A DNA stretch of 64,000 nucleotides from Serratia oryzae (lineage in GTDB: Bacteria; Pseudomonadota; Gammaproteobacteria; Enterobacterales; Enterobacteriaceae): positions 482 through 64,481 of the forward strand of contig NZ_MOXD01000004.1 of NCBI RefSeq assembly GCF_001976145.1, read 5' to 3'. This document shows, piece after piece, positions 20,565 through 32,651 of the stretch (position 1 is the stretch's first letter; every line of letters starts with the position of its first letter). The notes beneath the pieces are model-generated. The model was given only the letters and a program-made list of their open reading frames with translations. It was not told the DNA's origin and made no database searches. A program made the translations under genes and the position numbers.

Positions 20565-21306
20565 TCTGCTTTTGAGCACACTCCTGTGCTTTTCGCTGAA
20601 TTCTGCCAACGCAGAAAGTCGGGTAACCGTATTTTATCCAGACAAGGCGTCTGTCACGCTTAAAAATGTGCCCACCATAGAGAGCCTGGTGGTGGATAAC
20701 CCTGCCCTGCAAGGCAACATCTGGTGGCCTGGGGCAGCGATTGCGGAACAGAGTACTACCCGGCTTCAGCAGCAGAAGCAGCAGCAACTTTTAGCGCGCT
20801 TGCAGGCGCTAAGTGCGCTTTTGCGGCAGGATGGCGATACCTCTTTGGCGGCAACGGTGGACAGTGTGTATGCGCAGCTTGCTGAACTGAAAGTCATTGG
20901 GCGTCTGTTTGTTCCACTTGATCCAGACATGATCCGCTTAGATCCCGTGCTTGATCGTCGGTTGCTGGGGGAATATCAGGTCTATGTCGCGCCAGAGCCG
21001 AAAAGCGTCAGGCTTCTGGGCGCATTGGCACCGCATGGTAAACGCGATTTCTTGCCAGGAAAAGATGTCAGTGACTATTTTACCGGGCTCCAGCCTCTTG
21101 AGGGAGCTGAACATGACAAAGCCTGGATCATCACACCTCAAGGTGGGGTGCAGACTGTTCCCATCGCTTACTGGAACCGGCGGCATAATGAAATGACGCC
21201 AGGGAGTCTTTTATTCCTGGGGTTTGCTGATTCCGCATTGCCTGATGATTTCAAAGACATCAACGAGCAAATTATTTCGTTATTGACGCACCGGATCCCA
21301 GACTGA
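20551..21306 (+). CDS. yjbG: YjbG/GfcC-like periplasmic protein
   Basis: A 251-residue protein with a signal peptide ([21 protein letters not shown]). It belongs to the GfcC/YjbG family, periplasmic proteins with ubiquitin-like beta-grasp domains used in capsule or exopolysaccharide export. A glutamine-rich helical stretch lies around residues 70-85. Overlapping gene ends on both sides (14 bases with yjbF, one base with yjbH, TGATG) show a tightly coupled operon. Confidence 0.87.
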   Translation: MKKINLLLSTLLCFSLNSANAESRVTVFYPDKASVTLKNVPTIESLVVDNPALQGNIWWPGAAIAEQSTTRLQQQKQQQLLARLQALSALLRQDGDTSLAATVDSVYAQLAELKVIGRLFVPLDPDMIRLDPVLDRRLLGEYQVYVAPEPKSVRLLGALAPHGKRDFLPGKDVSDYFTGLQPLEGAEHDKAWIITPQGGVQTVPIAYWNRRHNEMTPGSLLFLGFADSALPDDFKDINEQIISLLTHRIPD

Positions 21307-23396
21307 TGAAAAAACGTTACTTATTTAGCTTGGTTGCGCTGTCTGTTGCGAACGCATGTCAGGCAGCTTCATATCCTACCCCGTTGGGGCCATCTCAGAC
21401 TGACTTCGGCGGCGCTGGTTTGCTGCAAACTCCTACTGCACGTATGGCAAAAGAGGGGGAGTTCAGTTTCAACTACCGTGATAATGATCAATACCGCTTC
21501 TATTCGATTTCTGTGCAACCGATGCCTTGGTTGGAAACCACTGTTCGTTATACCGACGTGCGCACGCGTAAATACAGTAATGATCCTTCCTTCAGCGGTG
21601 ACCAAACCTATAAAGATAAATCTTTTGATGTGAAATTACGTCTTTGGGAAGAAGGGTATTGGCTGCCAGAGATGTCTGTGGGGATGCGTGACATTGGTGG
21701 TACCGGGTTGTTTGATGGAGAATACTTGGTGGCCACTAAAGCCTGGGGCCCATTCGATTTTACCTTGGGTATGGGATGGGGCTATTTAGGTAATAGTGGT
21801 GATGTTAGAAACCCATTCTGTGATGCCAGCGATCGCTTCTGCACACGTAACAACGAACATGCGGCGACGGGAGGCACCGTCGATCTTGGCGATTCTTTCC
21901 GCGGGCCAGCGGCGATCTTCGGCGGTGTTGAATATCAAACCCCTTGGCAACCACTGCGGCTGAAGCTGGAATATGAAGGGAACGATTACCAGGGTGATTT
22001 TGCCGGTAAGCTTAAGCAAGACAGTAAATTCAATTTTGGTGCGGTCTATCGTGTAACAAACTGGGCCGACGTTAATATGAGTTACGAGCGCGGTAATACC
22101 TTTATGGCAGGCTTTACCTTACGCACTAACTTCAATGAGTTAAAGCCTTATTATGCCGAACAGTCAATGCCGGTTTATCAGCCTGAGCCTCAGGGCCGCG
22201 AGTTGCAACAAGATGTGGTGGCTAACCAACTTTCTGAGCTTGAAGATAAAGCGGGGTTCACTGCACCTAAGATTCAGGTGAAAGATAATACGTTGTATAT
22301 GACGGGAACCCAGTCTAAGTATCGTTATAGCGAAGATGGCGTTGTGCGGGCCAACATTATCCTGATGAATCATCTTCCAGAAGGTGTTGATACGCTAGCT
22401 GTGACCGAGACTCGTTATAATTTACCGCAGGTGACGACCAAGACGGATGTAAGCAGTTTGCGTTCACAGTTAGAAGGTTATCCACTGGGGCATGAACAAA
22501 CGCTACAGCAAAAGCGTCTTGAACCGCTGTTACCAGAAAATACGGATCAAGGTTATTACATTGAAGATGACAGGCTGAGTTTTAGCCTATCGCCGACGTT
22601 AACTCAGTCTGTTGGTGGTGCTGAGTCATTTTACATGTATCAGATTGGCCTGCTGGGCAGCGCTAATTTATGGGTAACCGACCATCTGCTAACCAGCGGC
22701 GGTGTTTTTGTTAACCTGGCTAACAACTACGGTAGATTCAACTATACGGCACCACCTCCTGACTCCCAATTACCACGTGTTCGTACACATATTCGTGAAT
22801 ATGTCGGTAATGATGTGTATCTCAACGATCTCCAAGCCAACTATTTCCAATCTTTTGGTGATGGTATTTATGGTCAGGTGTATGGCGGATATCTGGAAAG
22901 CATGTTCGGTGGCGTTGGTGCAGAAATGCTGTATCGTCCGTTAGATACCGATTGGGCGGTAGGCGTTAATGCTAACTGGGTGAAACAGCGTGACTGGGAC
23001 GATATGATGCGTTTCGCTGATTATGATGCCGTTACTGGGCATATCACCGGTTACTGGAAACCGCCTTTTGCTGACGATGTGTTGATGGCTTTGAGCGTGG
23101 GTCAGTATCTGGCCAAAGACAAAGGTGCAACGATCGATCTGTCTAAACGTTTTGACAGCGGCGTTGTGGCGGGCGTTTACGCTACGTTTACCGATGTGAC
23201 GCGCGAAGAATATGGTGAGGGATCATTCACCAAGGGCTTCTACATTTCCATTCCACTGGAGTTGATGACCACATCCCCATCCCGTAGTCGTACCCGAATT
23301 GGTTGGACTCCGCTTACCCGTGATGGTGGGCAGATGCTGAGCCGCAAATATCAACTGTATGGGTTGACGTCAGATCGGGACGTTCGCTTCCGTTAA
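21306..23396 (+). CDS. yjbH: YjbH/GfcD-like outer membrane protein
   Basis: A 696-residue predicted outer-membrane beta-barrel protein of the YjbH/GfcD family, close to the E. coli length. It starts with a signal peptide ([20 protein letters not shown]). It has many alternating aromatic/polar strands and family landmarks [23 protein letters not shown] near the N-terminus and [13 protein letters not shown] near the C-terminus. The family is thought to form a double-barrel pore for polysaccharide export. Last gene of yjbEFGH. Confidence 0.92.
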   Translation: MKKRYLFSLVALSVANACQAASYPTPLGPSQTDFGGAGLLQTPTARMAKEGEFSFNYRDNDQYRFYSISVQPMPWLETTVRYTDVRTRKYSNDPSFSGDQTYKDKSFDVKLRLWEEGYWLPEMSVGMRDIGGTGLFDGEYLVATKAWGPFDFTLGMGWGYLGNSGDVRNPFCDASDRFCTRNNEHAATGGTVDLGDSFRGPAAIFGGVEYQTPWQPLRLKLEYEGNDYQGDFAGKLKQDSKFNFGAVYRVTNWADVNMSYERGNTFMAGFTLRTNFNELKPYYAEQSMPVYQPEPQGRELQQDVVANQLSELEDKAGFTAPKIQVKDNTLYMTGTQSKYRYSEDGVVRANIILMNHLPEGVDTLAVTETRYNLPQVTTKTDVSSLRSQLEGYPLGHEQTLQQKRLEPLLPENTDQGYYIEDDRLSFSLSPTLTQSVGGAESFYMYQIGLLGSANLWVTDHLLTSGGVFVNLANNYGRFNYTAPPPDSQLPRVRTHIREYVGNDVYLNDLQANYFQSFGDGIYGQVYGGYLESMFGGVGAEMLYRPLDTDWAVGVNANWVKQRDWDDMMRFADYDAVTGHITGYWKPPFADDVLMALSVGQYLAKDKGATIDLSKRFDSGVVAGVYATFTDVTREEYGEGSFTKGFYISIPLELMTTSPSRSRTRIGWTPLTRDGGQMLSRKYQLYGLTSDRDVRFR

Positions 23397-23416
23397 TTTT
23401 TTGCACTTCTCAATCA

Positions 23417-23435
23417 GGGGGATGACTAATCCCCC
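23417..23435 (+). terminator. Stem-loop downstream of yjbH
   Basis: A seven-pair stem GGGGGAT / ATCCCCC with a five-base loop starts 20 bases after yjbH. There is no T-run, so the terminator call is tentative. Confidence 0.4.
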
Positions 23436-23517
23436 AACACCTCTCTGCTTGACTGAACGATCCCCTTGCTTCTGTCGAAAAACTTAACTATCTCCTGGTT
23501 TCAGTCGGAAATGCGGG

Positions 23518-23548
23518 CATAAAAATGGCGGCCCAGCGCAGGCCGCCT
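23518..23548 (-). terminator. Intrinsic terminator of the malEFG operon
   Basis: On the minus strand a GC-rich stem GGCGGCC / GGCCGCC is followed by ATTTTTAT. It lies about 110 bases after the malG stop. Confidence 0.7.
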
Positions 23549-23657
23549 AAGACACAGGTATTGATCAGATTAAAGCAAAGTACATCAAACGTATTACAGT
23601 AGACATAACACAGGACTCAGCGCTCACCAGACCCAGCAAGGCTGGATCCAGTAAACA

Positions 23658-24548
23658 TTACCCTTTCACCCCACCAGCGGTTAGCCCCCCGACCAGCCAG
23701 CGTTGTGCTAACAGGAACACGGCGGTGATCGGAATAGCCGACAGCACCGCAGCAGCGGCAAAGTCACCCCACAGGTAGTTCTGCGGATTCAGATACTGCT
23801 GCATACCGACGGCCAGCGTATAGCTGTTCACATCGCGCAGCAGCAAGGAAGCGACCGGAACCTCGGTGATTGCCGCAATAAATGACAGAATAAACACCAC
23901 CGCCAAGATCGGCACTGAAAGTGGCAACAGCACCAGGCGGAATGCCTGCCACGGGGTTGCTCCATCCAGCGCCGCCGCTTCTTCCAGCGAGTTATCGATG
24001 GTTTCGAAGTAGCCCTTAATCGTCCAGACGTGCAGCGCTATGCCGCCCATATAGGCAAAAATCACGCCGCCATGGGTATTCAGGCCGATAAACGGAATGT
24101 ACTGGCCTAAGCGATCGAACAAGGCATACAACGCCACCAGAGACAAGACGGCAGGGAACATCTGGAAAATCAGCATGCTTTTTAGCAGAGTGCTCTTGCC
24201 GCGAAAGCGCATACGGGCAAAGGCGTAGGCACAGGTGGTAGAGAGCGTCACGATGCCTACGGCGGTGATCGCCGCCACTTTGACCGAGTTCCACAGCCAC
24301 AACAGCACCGGGAAGGGCGGTGGAGTGACGCTGCCATCCGCATTGGTTACGCTCATGCCGAGCGCTAAGCGCCAGTGATCCCAAGAGATTTGATCCGGAA
24401 TCAGGCTGCCGGTAGCGAAGTTACCGGAACGCAGCGAGATCGCTATCACCATTAGCAATGGGAACATGATCAGGGCGATAAAGCTCAGCATCAGAATATG
24501 GGTGATCCACAGGCGTACGCGCTGGGATTTAGGTTGGACCATAGCCAT
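23658..24548 (-). CDS. malG: Maltose/maltodextrin ABC transporter permease MalG
   Basis: Inner-membrane channel subunit of the MalFGK2 importer. The 296-residue protein has six helices and the EAA loop [22 protein letters not shown], which docks to MalK. Length and sequence match E. coli MalG (296). It follows malF by 12 bases in the malE-malF-malG operon and ends with [10 protein letters not shown], the conserved C-terminus. Confidence 0.97.
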   Translation of the reverse strand: MAMVQPKSQRVRLWITHILMLSFIALIMFPLLMVIAISLRSGNFATGSLIPDQISWDHWRLALGMSVTNADGSVTPPPFPVLLWLWNSVKVAAITAVGIVTLSTTCAYAFARMRFRGKSTLLKSMLIFQMFPAVLSLVALYALFDRLGQYIPFIGLNTHGGVIFAYMGGIALHVWTIKGYFETIDNSLEEAAALDGATPWQAFRLVLLPLSVPILAVVFILSFIAAITEVPVASLLLRDVNSYTLAVGMQQYLNPQNYLWGDFAAAAVLSAIPITAVFLLAQRWLVGGLTAGGVKG

Positions 24549-24560
24549 TCTCGTTCTCCC

Positions 24561-26138
24561 TTAATCAAAATTCATTTTGCTGGCTTTCAGGTTCAGGATC
24601 GCCAGTGCGCCTACCAACAGGAAGATCAACGTAGCAATGGCCGCAGCCAAGCCAAAGTCCTGCCCGCCACCGCCTTCAAAGGCAATACGGTAGGTGTAGC
24701 TCACCAACAGATCGGTATAGCCGGCTGGCGTGGTGGTGCCGATCATGTCCGGGCCGCCACGTGTCAGCAGTTGAATCAGCACAAAGTTGTTAAAGTTAAA
24801 GGCAAAGCTGGCGATCATCAGCGGCGTGAGCGGCTTGATCAGCAGCGGGAAAGTGATGCGGAAAAAGTTCTGCATCGGGCTGGCACCGTCCATCGCCGAA
24901 GCTTCGTACAAATCGTCAGGAATAGCCTTCAGCAACCCCATGCACAGGATCATCATGTACGGATAGCCCAGCCAGGTATTGACGATCAGAATCATGCTCT
25001 TGGCGGTGAGCGGATCGGTGAACCAGGCGGGTTTGATGCCAAACAGTGCGCTGAGCATCAGGTTGATCTCCCCGAAGCTCTGGTTAAACAACCCTTTAAA
25101 GATCAGGATTGAAATAAACGACGGTACCGCATAGGGGAGAATCAGCAACACGCGATAGACAGCTTTGCCTTTCAGCGCTTCCCACTGCACCACACAGGCT
25201 AGTACCATGCCGACCGCTACGGTAAAAATCACGGTCAGTACTGAGAAAATAACGGTCCAGACGAAGATCGAGACGAAAGGTTTCTGAATACCTTCATCGT
25301 TCAGAACGCGCAGGAAGTTTTTCCAGCCAGTAGTGACGGTATAGCCTGGGCTGAGGGTATCTTTTGCCCAACTGCCATCGGCATTGATTGCCTGGTAGAA
25401 ACCGATCTCCGGGTTAGGGCGATATTGGATCTGGGTTTGATTATCGGTCAGCGTTTTGCCGTCTTTATCCAGCGTATACAAGGGACTGGTGCCAGAGAAC
25501 TGACGCAGGGAACTCATGCGCAGCTCACCACCGTCGGGGAGTTTGGCGACAATCAGGCTTAGCGCCTGGCGGTTTTGGGTAATTACCCGCAATGTAGCTC
25601 GCTCACCGTCAGGGGCGGCACTTTCAGCGCTCAGTTTGAGCGTCCGCGGTTCACTGCTGGTCAAACTGAACGGCTCAGAAATCAGTAACTGACCATTATC
25701 TGGGTGCGTTAACTGCATCAGCCACTGCTGGTTTGCCGTTGGGTAGAGATCAAAGGTAAAGGTTTTACCGGTCTGGAACTGGCGTTGCATCAGTACCGAC
25801 TGAGCACGCTCAAAGGTTAACTGGTTAGTACTGCTGTAGTTGGTAAAGGCGATCGCGATGGTACAAATCAGCGGGAACAGGACGAACAATCCCATTCCGG
25901 CGATCCCTGGGTACACGTAGCGCCAGGCATAGGCACGGCGGTTGGCGAACACATAAAGCCCGGCACTGACCAGCACTAACGTCAGAATCGCGAACAGGTA
26001 TTCTCCCTGTGCATACATCAACACAATCAGATAGCAAGTCACCAAGCTGAAAAAGCCAACGAGCAGCCATTTCAGAATGTCACTTTGCCACCACTTCGAT
26101 TTTTTTCGCGCGGGCAAACCGGCGTGAGCTAATTGCAT
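24561..26138 (-). CDS. malF: Maltose/maltodextrin ABC transporter permease MalF
   Basis: Larger channel subunit of MalFGK2. In its 525 residues, N-terminal helices (about 16-95) precede a big periplasmic domain (about 95-275), the P2 loop that contacts MalE. The transport core then follows, with the EAA loop YEASAMDGASPMQNFFRITFPLL. E. coli MalF has 514 residues. It lies 95 bases after malE, with two stem-loops in the gap, and 12 bases before malG. Confidence 0.97.
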   Translation of the reverse strand: MQLAHAGLPARKKSKWWQSDILKWLLVGFFSLVTCYLIVLMYAQGEYLFAILTLVLVSAGLYVFANRRAYAWRYVYPGIAGMGLFVLFPLICTIAIAFTNYSSTNQLTFERAQSVLMQRQFQTGKTFTFDLYPTANQQWLMQLTHPDNGQLLISEPFSLTSSEPRTLKLSAESAAPDGERATLRVITQNRQALSLIVAKLPDGGELRMSSLRQFSGTSPLYTLDKDGKTLTDNQTQIQYRPNPEIGFYQAINADGSWAKDTLSPGYTVTTGWKNFLRVLNDEGIQKPFVSIFVWTVIFSVLTVIFTVAVGMVLACVVQWEALKGKAVYRVLLILPYAVPSFISILIFKGLFNQSFGEINLMLSALFGIKPAWFTDPLTAKSMILIVNTWLGYPYMMILCMGLLKAIPDDLYEASAMDGASPMQNFFRITFPLLIKPLTPLMIASFAFNFNNFVLIQLLTRGGPDMIGTTTPAGYTDLLVSYTYRIAFEGGGGQDFGLAAAIATLIFLLVGALAILNLKASKMNFD

Positions 26139-26164
26139 AGGGCATTCCTTTCAGGGGTATTACA

Positions 26165-26221
26165 GCGGGATACTGACTGCATCCCGCACAGCTTAGGCCA
26201 AGGTGGGCTTTAGGGCCCACC
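26165..26221 (-). other. Two tandem stem-loops between malE and malF
   Basis: Stem 1: GCGGGAT / ATCCCGC (26165-26171 with 26181-26187). Stem 2: GGTGGGC / GCCCACC (26202-26208 with 26215-26221). In E. coli the malE-malF gap holds REP hairpins that protect malE mRNA, so MalE is made in excess over MalF. These hairpins differ in sequence but occupy the same place. Confidence 0.7.
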
Positions 26222-26233
26222 TGCTGCCAGGTA

Positions 26234-27430
26234 TTACTTGATGATACGGGCGTGTGCATCTTCCAGTGCGGCTTTCACCGTCTGGCGCCCGGTGATGGCG
26301 TTGATCACGGCACTGCGCATTGCATACCAGAAGGTGCTCATCTGTGGGATGTTTGGCATGATTTCGCCGTTTTGCGCATTCTCCATGGTGGCCGCAATTC
26401 TTGGGTCTTTCGCCAGATGCTCCTGGAACGATTTCAGCGCCACGGCACCCAGTGGTTTGTCTTTGTTGACGTCAGCCAGGCCCTGATCGGTGATCAGGTA
26501 GTTTTCCAGGAATTCGGTGGCCAGTTCTTTGTTCGGGCTGGCGGCGTTGATGCCGGCGGTCAGAACACCGACGAACGGTTTAGACGGTTTGCCTTGGAAG
26601 GTTGGCAGCAGAGTTACGCCATAATTGATTTTACTTTGATCGATATTTGACCAAGCCCATGGGCCGTTGATGGTCATGGCGGTCTGGCCTTTATTGAATG
26701 CGCCTTCAGCAATCGAGTAATCGGTATCGGCGTTGATATGTTTGTTCTTCACCAGATCAACGATGAACTGCAAGCCAGCCTGCGAACCCGCATTGGCTAC
26801 GCCTACGTCCTTAACGTTGTACTTGCCGTTTTCAAATTTAAAGGCATAGCCGCCGTTGGCAGAGATGATTGGCCACGTGAAGTAGGGTTCCTGCAGGTTC
26901 CACATAATGGCGCTTTTGCCTTTGGCGCGCAGCTCTTTATCCAGCGCAGGGATCTCTTCCCAGGTTTTAGGTGCGTCTTTGATGAGGTCTTTGTTATAAA
27001 TCAGCGACAGGGCTTCAACCGCGATCGGATAACCAATCAGCTTGCCGTCAAAGCGAACCGCATCCCAGGTGAAGGGATAGATTTTTTCCTGGAAGGCTTT
27101 GGAAGGATGGATTTCTGCCAGCAGGCCAGACTGCGCGTAACCGCCAAAACGGTCGTGGGCCCAGAAGATGATGTCCGGGCCGTCGCCGGTCGCAGCAACC
27201 TGCGGGAATTTTTCTTCTAGTTTATCTGGATGCTCAATGGTTACTTTAATGCCAGTGTCTTTCTCAAACTTTTTGCCGACTTCGGCCAGGCCGTTGTAGC
27301 CTTTATCACCGTTGATCCAGATAACCAGTTTGCCTTCTTCGATTTTGGCAAAGGCAGAAGAAGACAGCACCAGCGTGGTCAAGGCCGAAAGCGCCAGAAT
27401 GCGTGCGCTTTTTTTCATTCTGAGATTCAT
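26234..27430 (-). CDS. malE: Maltose/maltodextrin-binding periplasmic protein
   Basis: Periplasmic receptor that delivers maltodextrins to MalFGK2 and to the chemoreceptor Tar. I chose ATG 27430 (AAGGA eight to twelve bases upstream), giving [19 protein letters not shown] and a signal peptide cleaved after SSSAFA, with mature [19 protein letters not shown] as in E. coli. ATG 27418 is an alternative, and an upstream in-frame ATG at 27481 lies in the promoter region. Maltose-contact residues appear in [11 protein letters not shown] and [13 protein letters not shown]. The product has 398 residues. Expression is expected to depend on MalT and CRP. Confidence 0.97.
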   Translation of the reverse strand: MNLRMKKSARILALSALTTLVLSSSAFAKIEEGKLVIWINGDKGYNGLAEVGKKFEKDTGIKVTIEHPDKLEEKFPQVAATGDGPDIIFWAHDRFGGYAQSGLLAEIHPSKAFQEKIYPFTWDAVRFDGKLIGYPIAVEALSLIYNKDLIKDAPKTWEEIPALDKELRAKGKSAIMWNLQEPYFTWPIISANGGYAFKFENGKYNVKDVGVANAGSQAGLQFIVDLVKNKHINADTDYSIAEGAFNKGQTAMTINGPWAWSNIDQSKINYGVTLLPTFQGKPSKPFVGVLTAGINAASPNKELATEFLENYLITDQGLADVNKDKPLGAVALKSFQEHLAKDPRIAATMENAQNGEIMPNIPQMSTFWYAMRSAVINAITGRQTVKAALEDAHARIIK

Positions 27431-27499
27431 AATTCCATCCTTCTGTGGGCACTGCGATAAGGAGAGCGATTTCGCGCTCATAGTGGGTCACAACCGGAC

Positions 27500-27690
27500 A
27501 CTTTCTCATCCTCCCCCCGTCTACGCCCCATGCCTGAGTAGTGTGATCCAGCTAACGTTGCGCCCTATTCTGTGGTGTCAGGCACAAAAAGGGGGGGCTA
27601 TTTTTGCTAAGTAGATCACAGATTTGTCTTGTGCCGGGAACTCTACCCCGGAAGCGTAGTTCTCTCATCCTCCCATCTCCTCCCCCATGA
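27500..27690. promoter_or_regulatory. Divergent mal control region (MalT boxes, candidate CRP sites)
   Basis: MalT boxes read on the minus strand: GGGGAGGATGA within 27506-27517 near malE, and a direct pair GGGGAGGAGA (27676-27685) and GGGAGGATGA (27665-27674) at the malK side, 11 bases apart. Between them TGTGATCC (27541) and GTAGATCACAG (27611) look like CRP half sites. This is the arrangement of the E. coli malE-malK control region, where MalT and CRP act together. Exact transcription starts were not assigned. Confidence 0.8.
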
Positions 27691-27782
27691 AAAATCCTGT
27701 TACGGATGATTACCCCTTCTTGTCGTTACCTCACTATCAGCAACATTCTTTTGATCCCCATGTACAGCAGGAACCTGGATTT

Positions 27783-28757
27783 ATGCCGTCAATGCGTACT
27801 GTCTCTCACCCAACGTTGTACCGGATCCATCCGGTCAGTTTCCGTGATGGAAACGGCGATGGCGTTGGCGACGTACTTGGCATGATGGCGGCATTGCCTT
27901 ACCTGAAGATGCTGGCCGTGGATGGCTTACTGTTACCGCAGGCGCTACCGCCTGAGACCGGTGCGCAAGTGGCTGGCCATGGGTTGGCGCTTTGGCATAG
28001 TGAAGGGCCCAACCGTATCTGCCGCAGTGCGGCACCCGAGCAGCATTATGCTCGCGGGGTGTTGGCGTTGGAGGTGATGCCATTCAGCGTTGAAAAACTG
28101 GTGGCGGTGCTCAATAGTCACCGCCATCGGTTGGCGGAAAGCGTCTGGAGTACTGGTGAGGCCGATCAGCCGCGGGTGGTCAGCCACTGGGGGCAAGGGG
28201 ATTTGCGTTCTGCCCAGGCGTTTCTGACGCTGCTGGCGCTACTGCCCGCGCCGATCTGCCTGTATCAGGGGGAAGAGCTTGGGTTACCGCACGCTGCCGA
28301 TTTGCAAGAACCACTGGGGGCGCAAACGCCAATGCCTTGGCACGAAGCCCCAGAGCAGGTGACTGCCGGTGAGATCCACTGGTATCAGCAGGTGGCTATC
28401 GAACACCGTGCGTTGGCGATCAGCCGCCAGCAGCACGACAACAACTCAACGTTACGTTATTGCCAATCTCTGTTGGCGTTACGCCGGTTGCCGGTGATTC
28501 AGCACGGCGAGCTGAGTTCGGTCAGCCAGCGGGATGGCGTAATTCGTTTACTCATTACCCATCAGGATCAATGCCTTGAAGCGTTAATTAACCTGCAGCC
28601 CTATACTCAGCCGGCCGTGCCGTCTGAGGCAACGGTTCCTTTGGCCTGGCAGCACGGTGCGCAGCAAGAGGGTCATCAATGGGTTTTGGCGGGTTTTGCA
28701 TCTGCCATTTTTACACGAAATGTTAACTGCGAAAGCAGGGGAGTAACGCATGGCTAG
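27783..28757 (+). CDS. GH13-like protein lacking the catalytic core, upstream of malK
   Basis: A 324-residue product from ATG 27783 (AGGAA nine bases upstream). An earlier in-frame ATG at 27687 abuts the MalT boxes and is probably upstream of the transcript start. The N-terminus [23 protein letters not shown] resembles the first barrel strand of GH13 alpha-glucosidases. The C-terminal half ([33 protein letters not shown]) matches the sixth strand onward. The intervening 180-200 residues with the nucleophile Asp and acid/base Glu are absent, yet the frame is open. The stop overlaps malK by eight bases. It is probably a pseudoenzyme or non-hydrolytic maltodextrin-binding protein in the malK operon. 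No signal peptide is seen. Confidence 0.8.
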   Translation: MPSMRTVSHPTLYRIHPVSFRDGNGDGVGDVLGMMAALPYLKMLAVDGLLLPQALPPETGAQVAGHGLALWHSEGPNRICRSAAPEQHYARGVLALEVMPFSVEKLVAVLNSHRHRLAESVWSTGEADQPRVVSHWGQGDLRSAQAFLTLLALLPAPICLYQGEELGLPHAADLQEPLGAQTPMPWHEAPEQVTAGEIHWYQQVAIEHRALAISRQQHDNNSTLRYCQSLLALRRLPVIQHGELSSVSQRDGVIRLLITHQDQCLEALINLQPYTQPAVPSEATVPLAWQHGAQQEGHQWVLAGFASAIFTRNVNCESRGVTHG

Positions 28758-29865
28758 CGTCACACTGCGCAGCGTTTATAAGGCCTTCGGTGAGGCCGTG
28801 ATTTCCAGGGACGTCAATCTAACTATCGATGACGGTGAATTTGTGGTGTTTGTCGGGCCATCCGGCTGCGGTAAATCGACGCTACTGCGCATGATTGCCG
28901 GGCTTGAGGATATTACCTCCGGCGATCTTTTCATTGGTGAAAAACGCATGAACGACGTACCGCCTGCCGAACGCGGCATCGGTATGGTGTTCCAGTCGTA
29001 TGCGCTGTATCCGCACCTGTCGGTGGCCGACAACATGTCGTTCGGCCTGAAGCTGGCCGGGGCGAAAAAAGCGGAGATTACCCAGCGGGTCAATCAGGTT
29101 TCTGAGGTGCTGCAACTGGCACACTTGCTGGATCGGCGCCCGAAGGCCCTGTCCGGTGGCCAGCGTCAGCGGGTGGCGATCGGCCGTACTCTGGTGGCTG
29201 AGCCGGATGTATTTCTGCTCGACGAGCCGCTGTCTAACCTGGATGCCGCGCTGCGTGTGCAGATGCGTATCGAGATCTCACGCCTGCACAAGCGCCTGCA
29301 GCGCACCATGATTTACGTTACCCACGATCAGGTCGAAGCGATGACGCTGGCCGACAAAATCGTGGTGCTGGATGCCGGACGAGTCGCTCAGATCGGTAAG
29401 CCGCTGGAGCTGTATCACTACCCGGCCAACCGCTTTGTTGCCGGTTTTATCGGCTCGCCGAAGATGAACTTCCTGCCGGTTAAGGTCACCGCCGTTGAAC
29501 ACAATAACGTGCAGGTTGAGCTACCGATGCCTAATCGCCAACTGGTGTGGTTACCGGTTGAATCTCAGGGGGTTGAGGTCGGGGCCAACCTGTCTCTGGG
29601 CATCCGCCCTGAGCATCTGTTACCGAGCTCCGAATCGCCGGTAACGCTGATGGGCGAAGTGCAGGTGGTGGAGCAACTGGGCAACGAAACCCAGATTCAT
29701 ATTCAAATTCCAGAAATTCGTCAGAACCTGGTGTACCGCCAGAATGACGTAGTGCTGGTAGAAGAAGGTGCAACATTCGCTATCGGATTGCCGCCTCATC
29801 GCTGCCATCTGTTCCGTGAGGACGGTACGGCGTGTCGCAGGCTGCATCAGGAACCGGGCGTTTGA
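28750..29865 (+). CDS. malK: Maltose/maltodextrin ABC transporter ATPase MalK
   Basis: Cytoplasmic ATPase that powers MalFG and also restrains MalT when no substrate is transported. Walker A is GPSGCGKST (36-44), signature LSGGQ (134-138), Walker B VFLLDEP with Asp158/Glu159, and the switch His192. The C-terminal regulatory domain extends to residue 371, the E. coli length. The ATG at 28750 overlaps the preceding GH13-like gene by eight bases, with GGGGAG upstream, so translation is probably coupled. lamB follows after an ERIC element. Confidence 0.98.
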   Translation: MASVTLRSVYKAFGEAVISRDVNLTIDDGEFVVFVGPSGCGKSTLLRMIAGLEDITSGDLFIGEKRMNDVPPAERGIGMVFQSYALYPHLSVADNMSFGLKLAGAKKAEITQRVNQVSEVLQLAHLLDRRPKALSGGQRQRVAIGRTLVAEPDVFLLDEPLSNLDAALRVQMRIEISRLHKRLQRTMIYVTHDQVEAMTLADKIVVLDAGRVAQIGKPLELYHYPANRFVAGFIGSPKMNFLPVKVTAVEHNNVQVELPMPNRQLVWLPVESQGVEVGANLSLGIRPEHLLPSSESPVTLMGEVQVVEQLGNETQIHIQIPEIRQNLVYRQNDVVLVEEGATFAIGLPPHRCHLFREDGTACRRLHQEPGV

Positions 29866-31285
<1,420 letters not shown>

Positions 31286-31300
31286 GCAAACAAACCCCGT

Positions 31301-31384
31301 AGCCGAACGTGAGTTCGGCTGCATTAACTCTGCGTTAATCTGTTTGGCTGACGCGCTCTTCTTGCCAGTTGCGCGTCAGTTTCT
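31301..31384 (+). other. Two stem-loops between lamB and malM
   Basis: First: AGCCGAAC / GTTCGGCT with loop GTGA (31301-31320). Second: CTGACGCGC (31348-31356) with GCGCGTCAG (31371-31379), followed by TTTCTTC. Together they can stabilise lamB mRNA and reduce read-through into malM. Confidence 0.6.
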
Positions 31385-31411
31385 TCGCCTCTTGTCGAAA
31401 GGGCTATCACA

Positions 31412-32332
31412 ATGAAAAAAAATCTACTCGCTTTTTATCTATCACTGGCTTGCGCTTCCGCACTCCCGTTGATGGCGCACGCCACGGCGTTTAACGCGCA
31501 GGCGGATATCTCGGTTGCCCCGGCGATTTCCCATGAAACGCTGCAAAAGTTGCCTTGGAAACCGGTCGTACCGCCAGCCAGTGAAAGTTTCAAGATCACC
31601 GAAGCCAGCCCGCAGGTTAGCCAAGGTGATGTTCAGGGTCAGGTAGCGGCATTTACGTTGCCTGCAGATCGCGGTTCATTGGAAATCACCCTCAGCAGCC
31701 TAGTAAACGATCGCAGTGTGTTTGCACCGAGCGTGCTGGTTCTGGATGAGCAAATGCGGCCTGCTGCTTTTTATCCCAGCAGCTATTTCCCTTATGAGCG
31801 CGCTGGCGTGATGTCTGGCGATCGTTTGGAAGGCACGATGAAGCTGACGCCCGCTCTGGGTCAGAAGCAGATCTATGTGCTGGTGTACACCACCCGCCAG
31901 GATTTAGCGACCACCACTCAGCTCTTGGATCCGGCCAAAGCCTACGCCATGGGGGTGGGGAATGCGGTTCCCGATATTCCAGACCCGATCGCCCGGCACA
32001 GCTCAACGGGTGAACTGCACCTGAAAGTGCGTTCAGAGCAAAATATGGGCAGCGTAATGATTGGCTTGCCGCTGACAAACTCTTCGGCACCGGCACCAGT
32101 GGTGGTAGGTTCAACGGCTCCAGCACCGGCTGCGCCTGTTGCCGCCCCGGCACCTGCCGCTCCAGCAGAGCCGATGCTCAATGACACCGAAGCCTACTTC
32201 AACAACGCTATCAAACAGGCGGTGAAGGCGGGTGATATCGATAAGGCCTTAAAACTGATGAATGAGGCCGAGAAACTGGGTTCTACCACAGCAAGAAAAA
32301 CGTTTATTGGCAGTGTGAAAGGCAAGGGGTAA
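31412..32332 (+). CDS. malM: Maltose operon periplasmic protein MalM
   Basis: Periplasmic protein of unknown precise function encoded at the end of the malK-lamB-malM operon. The 306 residues equal the E. coli length. The signal peptide [24 protein letters not shown] is followed by a beta-rich domain. A Pro/Ala-rich linker (about residues 228-257, [17 protein letters not shown]) leads to a helical C-terminus. It is expected to be co-induced with malK and lamB by MalT. Confidence 0.96.
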   Translation: MKKNLLAFYLSLACASALPLMAHATAFNAQADISVAPAISHETLQKLPWKPVVPPASESFKITEASPQVSQGDVQGQVAAFTLPADRGSLEITLSSLVNDRSVFAPSVLVLDEQMRPAAFYPSSYFPYERAGVMSGDRLEGTMKLTPALGQKQIYVLVYTTRQDLATTTQLLDPAKAYAMGVGNAVPDIPDPIARHSSTGELHLKVRSEQNMGSVMIGLPLTNSSAPAPVVVGSTAPAPAAPVAAPAPAAPAEPMLNDTEAYFNNAIKQAVKAGDIDKALKLMNEAEKLGSTTARKTFIGSVKGKG

Positions 32333-32364
32333 TCCCCCATGCTGCCGATGCTGGCTTGATGATT

Positions 32365-32389
32365 GGTGCGCCTCCAGCGCACCCTTTTT
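32365..32389 (+). terminator. Intrinsic terminator of the malK-lamB-malM operon
   Basis: Stem GGTGCGC / GCGCACC with a five-base loop followed by CTTTTTC, 32 bases after malM. Confidence 0.88.
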
Positions 32390-32433
32390 CATCAGGGTCT
32401 GCATCATAGCTGCTCTTCAGTTTTATCCCCTTT

Positions 32434-32498
32434 GCTGTTCAAGTCGGTTTATGACCGACTTGTTGCTTTTGCCATCTGCAAGCAACTCGAATTATTTT
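32434..32498. repeat. Partial ERIC with palindromic module
   Basis: GCTGTTCAAGTCGGTTTATG then ACCGACTTGTTGC matches the extra module found inside the ERIC copies at 15171-15381 and 58535-58719. GCAAGCAACTCGAATTATT then matches an ERIC end. The left half of ERIC is missing. It lies about 150 bases upstream of ubiC. Confidence 0.65.
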
Positions 32499-32651
32499 GA
32501 GCAAATCCACTTTCCACCCGTTAAAAACTCTACTGATTTCACTGCGAATCAACCTGCCGCTTTCGGATTTCTGCGCTACAATGGCCTTCTGTTAACGATT
32601 TGTATGGTCAGGAACCGCCGGTTTGGCGTGGTTTCTATATGGAGTAGAACA

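Noticed and set aside
27687-27782. Earlier ATG at 27687 for the GH13-like gene
   Set aside because: It touches the MalT boxes and so is probably upstream of the transcription start; the GH13 similarity begins after the ATG at 27783, which has a Shine-Dalgarno.
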